The translations under genes and the position numbers were made by a program. The notes below the pieces were generated by a model. The model had not been told where the DNA came from. It saw only the letters and a list, made by a program, of their open reading frames with translations, and ran no database searches. A stretch of DNA of 64,000 nucleotides from NCBI RefSeq assembly GCF_037126245.1, contig NZ_CP136925.1, forward strand, positions 922,001-986,000. The letters are read 5' to 3'. Numbering within the stretch: position 1 is the stretch's first letter; each line of letters starts with the position of its first letter. This DNA is from Mangrovimonas cancribranchiae. Lineage in GTDB: Bacteria; Bacteroidota; Bacteroidia; Flavobacteriales; Flavobacteriaceae. Below, in pieces: positions 28,801 through 38,400 of the stretch.

Positions 28801-31800
28801 AGCATTAGGGTTGTTATTGTTAAATGTACCATCACCAGATGATGACCAAGTAGCTGTCGTGCTTCCGCCTAATGTGGCGTTAAGCGTAATGATACCATCT
28901 GTTTCACATATTGTAGCATTGGTTCCAGCATCAACAACAGGTAATGGGTTTATTGTAACTAGTTTGTAATCTGTGGCTACACCACAAGGTCCAGCAGGGT
29001 TGTTGGTGGTGTATGTTAAGGTTACAGATCCATTCGTTATATCTGTAGCGCTAGGCGTATAAATACCCGCTGAAAAACTTCCCGTACCAGATGTGCTCCA
29101 ACTTGCCGAAGTGGCACTGCCTCCATAACTTGCACTTGATAATGATACCGTTTCTCCTTCACAAATAGTGACATCGTTTCCTGCATTAACAGTAGCCGAT
29201 GGATTAATGGTAATGACAACGGTGTCACTAACAGCACCACAAGGTCCAGCAGGATTATTGGTTGTATAGGTAAGTGTTGCACTACCATTTGCAATGTCTG
29301 TTGCGCCAGGTGTGTAGACATTTCCTGAGAAACTTCCATCACCAGCAGTAGACCAAGATGCAGAGGTGGCACTTCCGCCGTAGCTTGCCGAGGATAGGGT
29401 AACGGACTCGCCTTCGCATATGGTTTGATTAATACCAGCATAAACCGTAGGTAATGGATTAATGGTTACTACCATAGAGTCGCTGTCGCTAGGACATATG
29501 CCATCGCTAGGAGTGTTAGTTACTGTAAGTGTCACAGAACCATTAAAAATATCACCAGCACTTGGTGAATATGTGTTACCAGAGAAGTTACCTGACCCAG
29601 AAGTTGTCCATGTTACTACAGCGTTTGTTCCTGAATAAGTGGTTGAAGAAAGGTTAACGGTTTCTCCTTCACAAATTGTAATATCGTTAGGAGCGGTCAC
29701 TGAAATAGGTTCGTTTACAATAACACTTTCTGAAAGTGTATTGACGCAACCAACTCCATTGCTATTAGGTGCATTGGTATATTGAATACTTGTTAAGGTA
29801 TAAGTCCCAGCACCTAGACCAGGGAACGTTATTGTACCACTAGCACCAATGGTAAATGTACCTGCTGGGTTGCCATTAAAGTTATAGGAAACCGTTGTAT
29901 TAGGTGTTCCAGTTATTATTACATCATCTCCTCCACAAATGGTAGCTGGATTGGTAATCGTAGCTGTTGGACTTTCAATTACATAAACCTGCATAGTACT
30001 TACAATAGGGTCACAAGTTGGATTCCAAACATTATCTGAAATTAAGCTTATGGTAATAATATCTCCAGCTTGTGCGCCAGGAGGAAGTGTATATGTGCTT
30101 GTTTCAGAATATAAAGGTCTTGGAGGTGGATCTACCCATGTACCATAACAATTTCCCCAGAAATACAAACCATCACAATAAGGGTCTGGATCATAGGTTC
30201 CTACAGGAGAAAAACTTCCACCAGCTCCACTATCAGACCATTCCCATTCGTAGGCTTGTATGCCTCCGACATCTCCATCCATTATAACGGTAGGTGTGCC
30301 TTCACACACATAAATATCAGGACCTGCAGAGATAGGAGTGGAAGAATAACTAACTAATACTCTTAAAGAACGGGATGTGGAAGTACCACATGCATTACTT
30401 GCTGTTACTGTAATGTTTTGAAAAAATGTAACGGTTCCGGTTATTTCCACCTCTATTTGGTTCGTACCCTGTCCATTAGTTATAGTCATTGAACCTGGCA
30501 CGTTCCAATTGTAAGTTTCCACATTTGGGTCATCTGCAACATAATAGATAGCTGTACTTATGGGACATCCAAATGAACTAGGGCCATTGATACTTCCTGG
30601 TGTTGAAGGAATACCAGAATAAACCGTTATGGTACCGGTGGTAGTGGTAGTATTACAGCTGTTGTTTGCCGTTATGGTGTAGTCGAATGTACCACTTAAA
30701 CCATTATTAGGGTTTCCATTAATAACTAAATTACCAGTAGTTGAGTTGTAATTGTAATTAACTCCAGCAGGTAACCCTGTTACTGAGACAGATGATGCAT
30801 TGGAGATATTGAAATTTATGTTTTCAACAGTCCCAATAGGGTTTCCTCCAGTACGACAAACACTTTGATCGGCACTTGTTGAAAGCAGGGTTATGGAAGC
30901 ATTTGGGTTGACGGTTACGGTGATTGAATCATTATTTTCACAACCATTTACATCAGTTCCTGTGACTGTGTATGTATGAACTCCAACTGATGGTGTCAGG
31001 GGCACACCGTTTACAACACCGTTGTCCCACGTATAAGTCGAAGCCCCAGAGCCGGTTAAGGTTAAAGTATCACCTTCACATACAGTAATATTGGTATTAC
31101 TGCCATTTGCTTGTGCGGTTACTGTAGGTAACGGGTTAACAGTCATAGTCAAGCTCTCAGTTGCTGGCACTGGATTGGCACAAGTAGCATTAGACGTTAC
31201 ATCAACCGATATTATATCTCCATCGTTAATGGTTGACGAACTGTATGAATTGGTGTTTGATCCAACAGGAGTACCATTAAGATACCACTGGTATGTAGGC
31301 GATGATCCGCCATTAACAAGTCCAGTAATGAAAAATGTGAGATTATCTCCAGAACACGCTGGATTTGCCGAAGCATTTAAGGTATATGACACAGGTAAGG
31401 TTGGATTCACATCCATAGTTATGCTATTGCTAGCAACTGCTGTTGCACAAACGGAAGCATTGGATGTCATTTCTACATAAACCTGGTCGTTGTTTGTTAG
31501 CGTATTAGTTGTGTAGGTGCTGTTGTTATTTCCTACTGAACTTCCATTGACAAACCATTCATAATTTGGTGAGCTACCACCGTTATTAGGTGTAGCAGTG
31601 AAGGTAACGGCTTCACCATCACAAATAGGGTTGTTATTTACTGAAATATTTACCGATGCACCTTGTGCGGCATCAGTAACAGTAACCGTGGCATTGCAGT
31701 TATCAGTATTGCCTGAAGCATCTGTAACCGTTAAAGTCACAGTGTTGTTCCCTATGTCATTGCAATCAAAAGTATCTTGAGATAATGTTATACTTGCAAT

Positions 31801-34800
31801 AGAGCAATTATCAGTAGAACCATTATTAATATCAGATGTAGAAATAGTAGCAAGCCCCGTTGCAGGGTTTAGAGCAACAGTAAAATTTTGACAATTGGCA
31901 ACAGGAGCTTCATTATCTTCAACAGTAACTAGTTGCGTACACGTTGTTGTGTTACCATTTCCATCGGTTGCTGTCCAAGTAACTGTAGTGTCTCCAATAG
32001 GAAAAATACTTGGAGCATCATTGCTATATCCAGCACCACAATTATCGGTTACTGTTGGCGTACCTAAAGCCACACCGCTTGCTGTACACAGTCCTGTATC
32101 GGTATTAATAATGATATCTGAAGGACAAGTTATGCTTGGAGGCGTATTGTCAATCACCGTTACGGTCTGAGTACATTGCGCAGAGTTCCCTGAATTATCT
32201 GTTACTGTCCAGGTTACGGTTGTATTTCCTAAAGGAAAAGTGCTAGGTGCATTATTTGTTACTGTAGCTACACTACAATTATCATTGGTCGTGGGTGTTC
32301 CTAAGGTAACACTAGTTGCTTCACAATTTGCATTGGCATTAACCGTTACCGTTGATGGGCAAGTAATAGTTGGATTTTCGGTATCATTAACGATGACGTC
32401 AAATGAGCATGTTGTTGTATTGCCAGCAGTATCTTCAATTTCAAATGTATTTGTTGTTGTGCCAACAGGAAAAGGACTTCCAGAAGATAATCCGGAAATT
32501 TGGGTAATAGTAATGGAACCACAGTTATCAGAGCCGGTTGGCATTGTATATGAGACAACAGCAGAACAAAGACCTGAGTCATTAGTTGTCGTTATATTAC
32601 TAGGACACGATATAGTTGGTGCCGTAGTATCATCAATGACCACATTTTGCGTTTGTGTTGAAGAGTTTCCGTTGCCATCATCATAAGTCCACGTGATGGT
32701 GTAAGAACCTTGTGCGTTGTAAGTTAGCGGATCAGTAGTCGTTGCAGTGATGGTTCCCTCACAGTTGTCCGTAGCGGTTGGAGCCGTAATAGTTGCGGAA
32801 CATTCTGCTGTGATATCAGTTAAACTAGCAACATCAGGTACTGGCGCTGAGATATCGTCCACGATGACGTTTTGTGTGACATCGATATCATTGCCGTTGC
32901 CGTCATCAAAGTTCCACGTGATGGTATAAGTTCCTTGTGTGTTGTAAGTTAAAGGATCGGATGTTGTTCCAGAAATGGTCGCGCCACAATTATCGGTAGT
33001 TGTAGGAATGGTGGCCGTTGCCGAACATTCACCAGTAACATCGGGAAGCGTAGGTATATCGGGATCGGTCACATCATCAATCTCCACATTTTGCGTTTGT
33101 GTTGAAGAGTTTCCGTTGCCATCATCATAAGTCCACGTGATGGTGTAAGAACCTTGTGCGTTGTAAGTTAGCGGATCAGTAGTCGTTGCAGTGATGGTTC
33201 CCTCACAGTTGTCCGTTGCGGTAGGAGCCGTAATAGTTGCGGAACATTCTGCTGTGATACCAGTTAAACTAGCAACATCAGGTACTGGCGCTGAGGTATC
33301 GTCCACGATGACGTTTTGTGTGACATCGATATCATTGCCGTTGCCGTCATCAAAGTTCCACGTGATGGTATAAGTTCCTTGTGTGTTGTAAGTTAAAGGA
33401 TCGGATGTTGTTCCAGAAATGGTCGCGCCACAATTATCGGTAGTTGTAGGAATGGTGGCCGTTGCCGAACATTCACCAGTAACATCGGTAAGCGTAGGTA
33501 TGTCGGGAGTTGTTGTATCATCAATGACCACATTTTGCGTTTGTGTTGAAGAGTTTCCATTACCATCATCATAAGTCCAAGTGATGGTGTAAGAACCTTG
33601 TGCGTTGTAAGTGAGCGGATCAGTAGTTGTTGCAGTGATGGTTCCCTCACAGTTGTCCGTTGCTGTTGGAGCGGTTATTGTGGTCGAACATTCTGCTGTG
33701 ATATCAGCTAAACTAGCAACATCAGGTACTGGCGCTGAGATATCGTCCACGATGACGTTTTGTGTGACATCGATGTCGTTGCCGTTGCCGTCATCAAAGT
33801 TCCAAGTGATGGTATAAGTTCCTTGTGTGTTGTAAGTTAAAGGATCGGATGTTGTTCCAGAAATGGTCGCGCCACAATTGTCGGTAGTTGTAGGAATGGT
33901 AGCCGTTGCCGAACATTCACCAGTAACATCGGCAAGCGTAGGTATATCGGGATCGGTCACATCATCAATCTCCACATTTTGCGTTTGTGTTGAAGAGTTT
34001 CCATTACCATCATCATAAGTCCAAGTGATGGTGTAAGAACCTTGTGCGTTGTAAGTTAGCGGATCAGTAGTCGTTGCAGTGATGGTTCCCTCACAGTTGT
34101 CCGTTGCGGTAGGAGCCGTAATAGTTGCGGAACATTCTGCTGTGATACCAGTTAAACTAGCAACATCAGGTACTGGCGCTGAGGTATCGTCCACGATGAC
34201 GTTTTGTGTGACATCGATGTCGTTGCCGTTGCCGTCATCAAAGTTCCAAGTGATGGTATAAGTTCCTTGTATGTTGTAAGTTAAAGGATCGGATGTTGTT
34301 CCAGAAATGGTCGCGCCACAATTATCGGTAGTTGTAGGAATGGTGGCCGTTGCCGAACATTCACCAGTAACATCGGTAAGCGTAGGTATGTCGGGAGTTG
34401 TTGTATCATCAATGACCACATTTTGCGTTTGTGTTGAAGAGTTTCCATTACCATCATCATAAGTCCACGTGATGGTGTAAGAACCTTGTGCGTTGTAAGT
34501 GAGCGGATCAGTAGTTGTTGCAGTGATGGTTCCCTCACAGTTGTCCGTTGCTGTTGGAGCGGTTATTGTGGTCGAACATTCTGCTGTGATATCAGCTAAA
34601 CTAGAAACATCAGGTACTGGCGCGGTACTATCATCATAGTTGTAGGTCTGTGGTACAGAAATGGAGTTTCCGTTACCATCATCAAACGTCCAGTTAATAA
34701 TACTGCTACCACCTTGAACAAAGGTAAGTGTATCTGTTGTTGTGCCTGTAATCATTCCTGTACACGCATCTGTTGTTGTAGGAGCTGTTAGTGTTCCGTT

Positions 34801-35199
34801 GCAATCGACAGTTATAGGGGATAACGAGGGCGGGGTTGGTGGGGCGTTATCTTCAACGGTCACTGTGAAACTACAGGTGTTTCCAGTTGGTAAACCTGTA
34901 GAAGTCACGCGTTCTTCAAAAGTTAATGTGGTTTCACCTAATGGAAAAAAATCTCCAGAGGTCAATCCTGTTCCATCTATTTGAACTATTTCATGAGCAG
35001 GGTCATCAGAAGTAGGGATTGTAAAATTGATTATAGCACCACAAGTGTCTGGATCTGTATTTTGAGTAATATCACTCGGACAGCCAATAATATTGAGTTG
35101 AGCTGTTTTTGAATCTATTAGTTTTGTATTGGTTGAAATACCATAGCTTACTAAGCTAAATATAATAACAGTTATGATGGATAGGTATATTTTTTTCAT
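25867..35199 (-). CDS. Giant T9SS-exported adhesin-like protein with nine HYR-like repeats and LamG domain (3110 aa)
   Basis: Largest protein of the window. Signal peptide (about 1-20), one HYR-type domain, then nine alternating HYR-like repeats (residues about 193-859), in which a 75-residue type A and a 73-residue type B unit alternate. Several HYR domains follow (about 860-1160; TITCPSTVTVNANANCEA and similar), then Ig/PKD-like domains (about 1160-2260; repeated TICEGETVSLSSASYGG), a LamG domain (about 2263-2430; FSIETWIKPN, FNGWLDELRVWDVTL), the array's shared C-terminal module (GNPYPSAIDANEF at about 2745) and a T9SS type A sorting domain (about 3035-3110). No enzyme motif is visible. 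A role in adhesion, gliding or biofilm is inference from architecture. Confidence 0.9.
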   Translation of the reverse strand: MKKIYLSIITVIIFSLVSYGISTNTKLIDSKTAQLNIIGCPSDITQNTDPDTCGAIINFTIPTSDDPAHEIVQIDGTGLTSGDFFPLGETTLTFEERVTSTGLPTGNTCSFTVTVEDNAPPTPPSLSPITVDCNGTLTAPTTTDACTGMITGTTTDTLTFVQGGSSIINWTFDDGNGNSISVPQTYNYDDSTAPVPDVSSLADITAECSTTITAPTATDNCEGTITATTTDPLTYNAQGSYTITWTYDDGNGNSSTQTQNVVIDDTTTPDIPTLTDVTGECSATATIPTTTDNCGATISGTTSDPLTYNIQGTYTITWNFDDGNGNDIDVTQNVIVDDTSAPVPDVASLTGITAECSATITAPTATDNCEGTITATTTDPLTYNAQGSYTITWTYDDGNGNSSTQTQNVEIDDVTDPDIPTLADVTGECSATATIPTTTDNCGATISGTTSDPLTYNTQGTYTITWNFDDGNGNDIDVTQNVIVDDISAPVPDVASLADITAECSTTITAPTATDNCEGTITATTTDPLTYNAQGSYTITWTYDDGNGNSSTQTQNVVIDDTTTPDIPTLTDVTGECSATATIPTTTDNCGATISGTTSDPLTYNTQGTYTITWNFDDGNGNDIDVTQNVIVDDTSAPVPDVASLTGITAECSATITAPTATDNCEGTITATTTDPLTYNAQGSYTITWTYDDGNGNSSTQTQNVEIDDVTDPDIPTLPDVTGECSATATIPTTTDNCGATISGTTSDPLTYNTQGTYTITWNFDDGNGNDIDVTQNVIVDDISAPVPDVASLTDITAECSATITAPTATDNCEGTITATTTDPLTYNAQGSYTITWTYDDGNGNSSTQTQNVVIDDTTAPTISCPSNITTTNDSGLCSAVVSYTMPTGSDNCGSITITQISGLSSGSPFPVGTTTNTFEIEDTAGNTTTCSFDVIVNDTENPTITCPSTVTVNANANCEATSVTLGTPTTNDNCSVATVTNNAPSTFPLGNTTVTWTVTDNSGNSAQCTQTVTVIDNTPPSITCPSDIIINTDTGLCTASGVALGTPTVTDNCGAGYSNDAPSIFPIGDTTVTWTATDGNGNTTTCTQLVTVEDNEAPVANCQNFTVALNPATGLATISTSDINNGSTDNCSIASITLSQDTFDCNDIGNNTVTLTVTDASGNTDNCNATVTVTDAAQGASVNISVNNNPICDGEAVTFTATPNNGGSSPNYEWFVNGSSVGNNNSTYTTNTLTNNDQVYVEMTSNASVCATAVASNSITMDVNPTLPVSYTLNASANPACSGDNLTFFITGLVNGGSSPTYQWYLNGTPVGSNTNSYSSSTINDGDIISVDVTSNATCANPVPATESLTMTVNPLPTVTAQANGSNTNITVCEGDTLTLTGSGASTYTWDNGVVNGVPLTPSVGVHTYTVTGTDVNGCENNDSITVTVNPNASITLLSTSADQSVCRTGGNPIGTVENINFNISNASSVSVTGLPAGVNYNYNSTTGNLVINGNPNNGLSGTFDYTITANNSCNTTTTTGTITVYSGIPSTPGSINGPSSFGCPISTAIYYVADDPNVETYNWNVPGSMTITNGQGTNQIEVEITGTVTFFQNITVTASNACGTSTSRSLRVLVSYSSTPISAGPDIYVCEGTPTVIMDGDVGGIQAYEWEWSDSGAGGSFSPVGTYDPDPYCDGLYFWGNCYGTWVDPPPRPLYSETSTYTLPPGAQAGDIITISLISDNVWNPTCDPIVSTMQVYVIESPTATITNPATICGGDDVIITGTPNTTVSYNFNGNPAGTFTIGASGTITFPGLGAGTYTLTSIQYTNAPNSNGVGCVNTLSESVIVNEPISVTAPNDITICEGETVNLSSTTYSGTNAVVTWTTSGSGNFSGNTYSPSAGDIFNGSVTLTVTNTPSDGICPSDSDSMVVTINPLPTVYAGINQTICEGESVTLSSASYGGSATSASWSTAGDGSFSGNVYTPGATDIANGSATLTYTTNNPAGPCGAVSDTVVITINPSATVNAGNDVTICEGETVSLSSASYGGSATSASWSTSGTGSFSAGIYTPSATDITNGSVTLTYTTNNPAGPCGVATDYKLVTINPLPVVDAGTNATICETDGIITLNATLGGSTTATWSSSGDGTFNNNNPNAVYTLGANDLINGNVTLTYTTNSALAPCSDVSDSVTYTIIPYVSATATNLTTISDCTAIIDLQANSTGEWSATSSSGHSFSFSNINDPNATFTGESGGTYDITWTIDNISPCSDSQATISNVTFPDCGSNIDFDGVDDVVSFQNNFNQTSAFSIETWIKPNALSGLQTIYSKRNANNLNTGYDLRLTNSTLSFRWNGGGQISATGLTTNRWYHTAVTFDGTTYKLYVDGIELNSNPGSTPNTNTMRFLLGAMDRNNNTPTNHFNGWLDELRVWDVTLTTAQIREMMNQEIEQNGVNVRGSVLGLDISGLAWSDLNAYYQMNQSSDVNAGVLLANSGSINGSLLNITSLQDETAPLPYISNNNGNWDTINTWLYGNVQQTPNTNGLNNTPINWNIVRTQHNVTSNRNTAVLGLLVDSNRYTIDDDSLLVSRYLKIDGILDLENESQLFQTNNSYVDYSASGYLEIDQQGSSNAFNYNYWGSPVTTGGSTGTLNTSEGKTYRLNQILHDGNSPVNWTNAYNASPTSPVTLSSRWIYSFSEGGENNYPDWIRKGPNVPFNVGLGFTLKGSGAATANQNYSFRGQPNNGSITNNTVTAGPTNTNQTLIGNPYPSAIDANEFIKDNLPGGNPGTSSSIDGALYFWKQSSTNNTHVTVAYQGGYATYSLIGGVPATAHPDIAGVGDASLDIPGRYIPVGQGFFVTSAAQADQISNEVRFHNSQRVFVKETSGSSVFFRDQNSNNQTEDTTDSNAIKRVRLEFISPEGAVRPLLLGFTPDNTATNGFDYGYDAENSDSYPNDMSFDIEGKRYVIQGVGAFNEENIYPVIIDLEASGPIDIALNDLENFEESVDVFVYDALQGTYSRINDANFHINLDAGIYQDRFFITFQEEQTLSVINETHHNIVLNYLQSTDEIYVKTPQNLKTKQVYLVNMLGQTVRSWNSTNAPLGHEFKLPVNNISEGSYIIKVLTTNQITVNKKIVIKQ
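32623..34623 (-). repeat. Nine HYR-like units in an alternating A-B array, 444-bp pair and 888-bp higher-order period
   Basis: Five A units (225 bp each, consensus core ITAECSATITAPTATDNCEG) and four B units (219 bp, VTGECSATATIPTTTDNCGA) alternate A-B-A-B-A-B-A-B-A and fill exactly 2001 bp. Variants show that A1B1A2B2 was duplicated to give A3B3A4B4: stretches 888 bp apart are almost identical, down to synonymous sites. Confidence 0.95.
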
Positions 35200-35302
35200 A
35201 GACCTTCTAGAGTATATTGTTGTTTTACAGTGTATTTGTGAACACTGTAAATGGTTTGCGTTAAAATATGTTGCTATTAGTTGTAAAGGGTGCTAAGGGA
35301 GA

Positions 35303-35352
35303 CAAATGTACTGTAATAAGTTTTTGAGTTTAAAAAAAATCGATAAAGCGTT
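35303..35352 (-). promoter_or_regulatory. Promoter plus upstream element of the 3110-aa gene
   Basis: The minus strand reads ACGCTTTATCGATTTT (35351-35336 approximately), then TACATTTG at 35310-35303, a perfect -7 box. Element G to -7 end is 38 bp, identical to the 1850- and 2665-aa genes. The leader to the ATG is about 95 nt. Confidence 0.55.
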
Positions 35353-35385
35353 TTTTTATTAGTCGAAGCTATAAATAGCTTTTTA

Positions 35386-35420
35386 TTATATAGCCACATG
35401 ATAATCATGTGGCTATATAC
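35386..35420 (-). terminator. Terminator/palindrome after the 2665-aa gene
   Basis: Nearly perfect palindrome centred at about 35402 (arm GCCACATGAT) extended by TATATA pairs, 24 nt beyond the stop of the 2665-aa gene. The T run is weak, so termination is likely but not certain. Confidence 0.65.
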
Positions 35421-35443
35421 GTATGCTTAATATATGTATGTTA

Positions 35444-38400
35444 TTATTGTTTTATAATAACCTTTTTGTTTACGGAATGATTGTTATTGCTTAAAACTTT
35501 AATAATGTAACTACCTTCCGATATGTTTCTTACAGGAATTTTTAGTTCTTGTGATATGGTTTTGTTTGTTGCATTCCAAGTGAAAACGGTTTGTCCTAGT
35601 AGGTTGATTAATTGCACCTGTTTTGTTAAAATACCTTGTGGTGTTTTTACATAAATTTCGTTGGTTGATTGTAAATAGTTAACCATGATATTTTGATGGG
35701 CTTCATCAATAATACTTAAGGTAGAATCGTTCTCAAAAGTAATATAAAACCTATTGGAATACTCTCCAGAGTCTAGATGCATTTCAAAAGGCATATTATT
35801 TATGTTGCTGTAAGTGCCAGTTAAAATATCGTATACAAACACATTTACTTCTTGATTAAAGTTTTCTAATGATTCTAATTCAATTTTAACTAATCCTGTG
35901 TGTTCCACGAATATTGAAACCGGGAATTGGTGAGAGGAATCAAAATCACCAACACCTTGAATCGTATATTTTTCGTTTTCAATTAACCATGACATATCAC
36001 TATTTGTAGATTCGTCTGTATTTCTTCCATCAAAAGCATAATCTACATTGTAAGTTGCAAGGTTGTTAGGTACAAAGCCTAATAATAGTGGTCTTTTCCC
36101 ATTTTCAGGGCTTAAAAAGTTTAAACGAACTCGTTTTACAGGATCATTACTAAACATCGTGTTTGATGTTGTACTACTTGTATTGTTGGTGTTTGCTTGT
36201 CTAATAAAAATTGAGCCATCGTAAGAATCTGCTGTATGAGCTTCTGTTTTATATACACGCTGACTATTTTTAAAAACTACTTCACCATTATTAGTTCCTG
36301 CTTCAACATAGAATCCTTGTGCTACAGGAATATATCTTTCTGGAATTTTTGTGCCGTTATTACTTGCAATAAGGTCTGGGTGTTGTACAGCACCTACACC
36401 ACCAGTAAAGTTAAGAGCAGCATAACCACCTTCGTAAAGTTCTGTAACGTGAGTAGCATTTGATGTATAATGTTCCCAGAAGTATAATGTACCTGTAATA
36501 CTATTTTGATTATCTAATATAAAAGCTCTACTATCAATTGCTGATGGATAAGGGTTACCAACTAAAGATTGTTGAGAGGCTGTGATTCCTGAAACAATAG
36601 TACCATTGTTAGGTTTTCCTACAAAAACATAATTTTGTTCGGTATTACTGGTATTTCCACTACCTTTCATGGTAAACCCTAAACCAATAGGAATACTTCC
36701 TGTATTACTTTTATATTCCCAATCGGCATACGAATTAGCAGGATTGTTAACGTAAGCATATAACCATCGTCTACTTACTTGAGCTGGATTACTTGCTGAA
36801 GCTGTGTAATTTCCAGTCCAATTTAGGTATCTGTTTATTGGATTATCAACAGTCGTGGTTCCATCTCTTAAAACATCTCCTATGCTAAAGGTGTTTATGG
36901 TATTATTATTACTATCTAAAGAAGCATTGTTAGGAGCCACAGGCGATCCCCAATAATTATAATTGAAAGGATTGGTTGTACCTTGTTGATCGCGTTCTAA
37001 ATACCCTAAACTACTATTGTTAAATATACTTTCGTTAAACTGGTAAGTAGTGTAAACATCTGGAGTTGTGTTATCATTATCATCATTATAATAACTGTAA
37101 TATCGTTTTTGAATTAATTGCGACTCGCCAACTAAATCTATTTTACCATCAAGATCTAAATAATGAGTTACCCATAACATTTGTCCCGTATTAGTTTCGT
37201 CTTGTGGCGACCCTGGATTTGAAACAGTAACTTCGCCATTATTAACGAGTAAGCCTAATAATGTAATGTCTTGGTTGTGAGTTGAAATATTATGAGAAAT
37301 ACTTACAATATTCCAATCTATTGGTTCTCCATTAATTCCATTGCTATTAGGCGTATCCCAAACGTCAAAGAATGTCCAAGTATTATCGGTACCCCAAGAT
37401 TGGTTAGCAACTCTAGTGGTGTAAGGTAACGGTGCGGTTTGTTGTTGACTGGTGGTAATATTTCTTAATCGACCACTAACACCTTTGTAGGGTGATAAAT
37501 CCCCACATAATAAGTTCATACGATAATATCCAACCAAGTTACTCCATAATAAAGGGTTATCTTCAATACCATCATTATTTAAATCTGGTCCATAAATTTT
37601 AGTTGGTATAACAGTTCCGCCAACATCGCTACCTAACGCAACAATTTCTTGATTCATCATTTGGCGTATATGTTCTACAGATAAGGCTTTATTCCAAATT
37701 CTTAACTCATCCAACCATCCATGGAAGTAGTTTATAGGCGTACTTGTTGAGGACGCATCCATAGCTCCTAAAAGAGCTTTGATGTTACTGTCTGACAGTT
37801 CTGGAGCTGAACCGTTAGCTGAATCGATAGGAATACCATCTACATATAGTGTATAAAGTGCCCCATCGAAGGTAATAGCAAGATGATACCAACGGTCTGT
37901 GTTGATAGTATAACTTCCTGAAGATACAGTGCCAGAATCAACCAGGTTATACCATTTAAATTCAACTATACCATTAACAATGTTTATAGCATAACCATTA
38001 TTGTTGTTATTGGCGTCTTTTCTAGAAAAAACAGTTTTTGTATTAGTAATAGAATGTGGTTTTACCCATACTTCTATACTAAATGAATTATTTAAATTAT
38101 AGTTGTTTTTGAAAGATACAAAGTCATTGGTTCCATCAAAATCAACTCTAGGGCAGTCTTTTATGGTAACTGTAATATCATCAAAACAACCATTTGCTAG
38201 CGTCCATCTTAAAGTATAAGTTCCTGGATCTGCAGTGAAAGTAGCGTCTGGATCAGAAATACTCGAAAATAACGCATTGGTACCGCAAGATTCAAAACTA
38301 GAACTCTCAATAGACCATTGTCCTGTTATTCCAGTACCAGGATAATCTGTGTCTCCAGCAGCAATATCTGGCACCGTATATAGATTGTTAACCCAAGCCC

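Noticed and set aside
31091-34984. Several plus-strand open frames of 60-148 codons opposite the 3110-aa gene
   Set aside because: They repeat with the protein repeats on the other strand, have Val/Ser-rich low-complexity sequence and no start signals; they are shadows of the coding frame.
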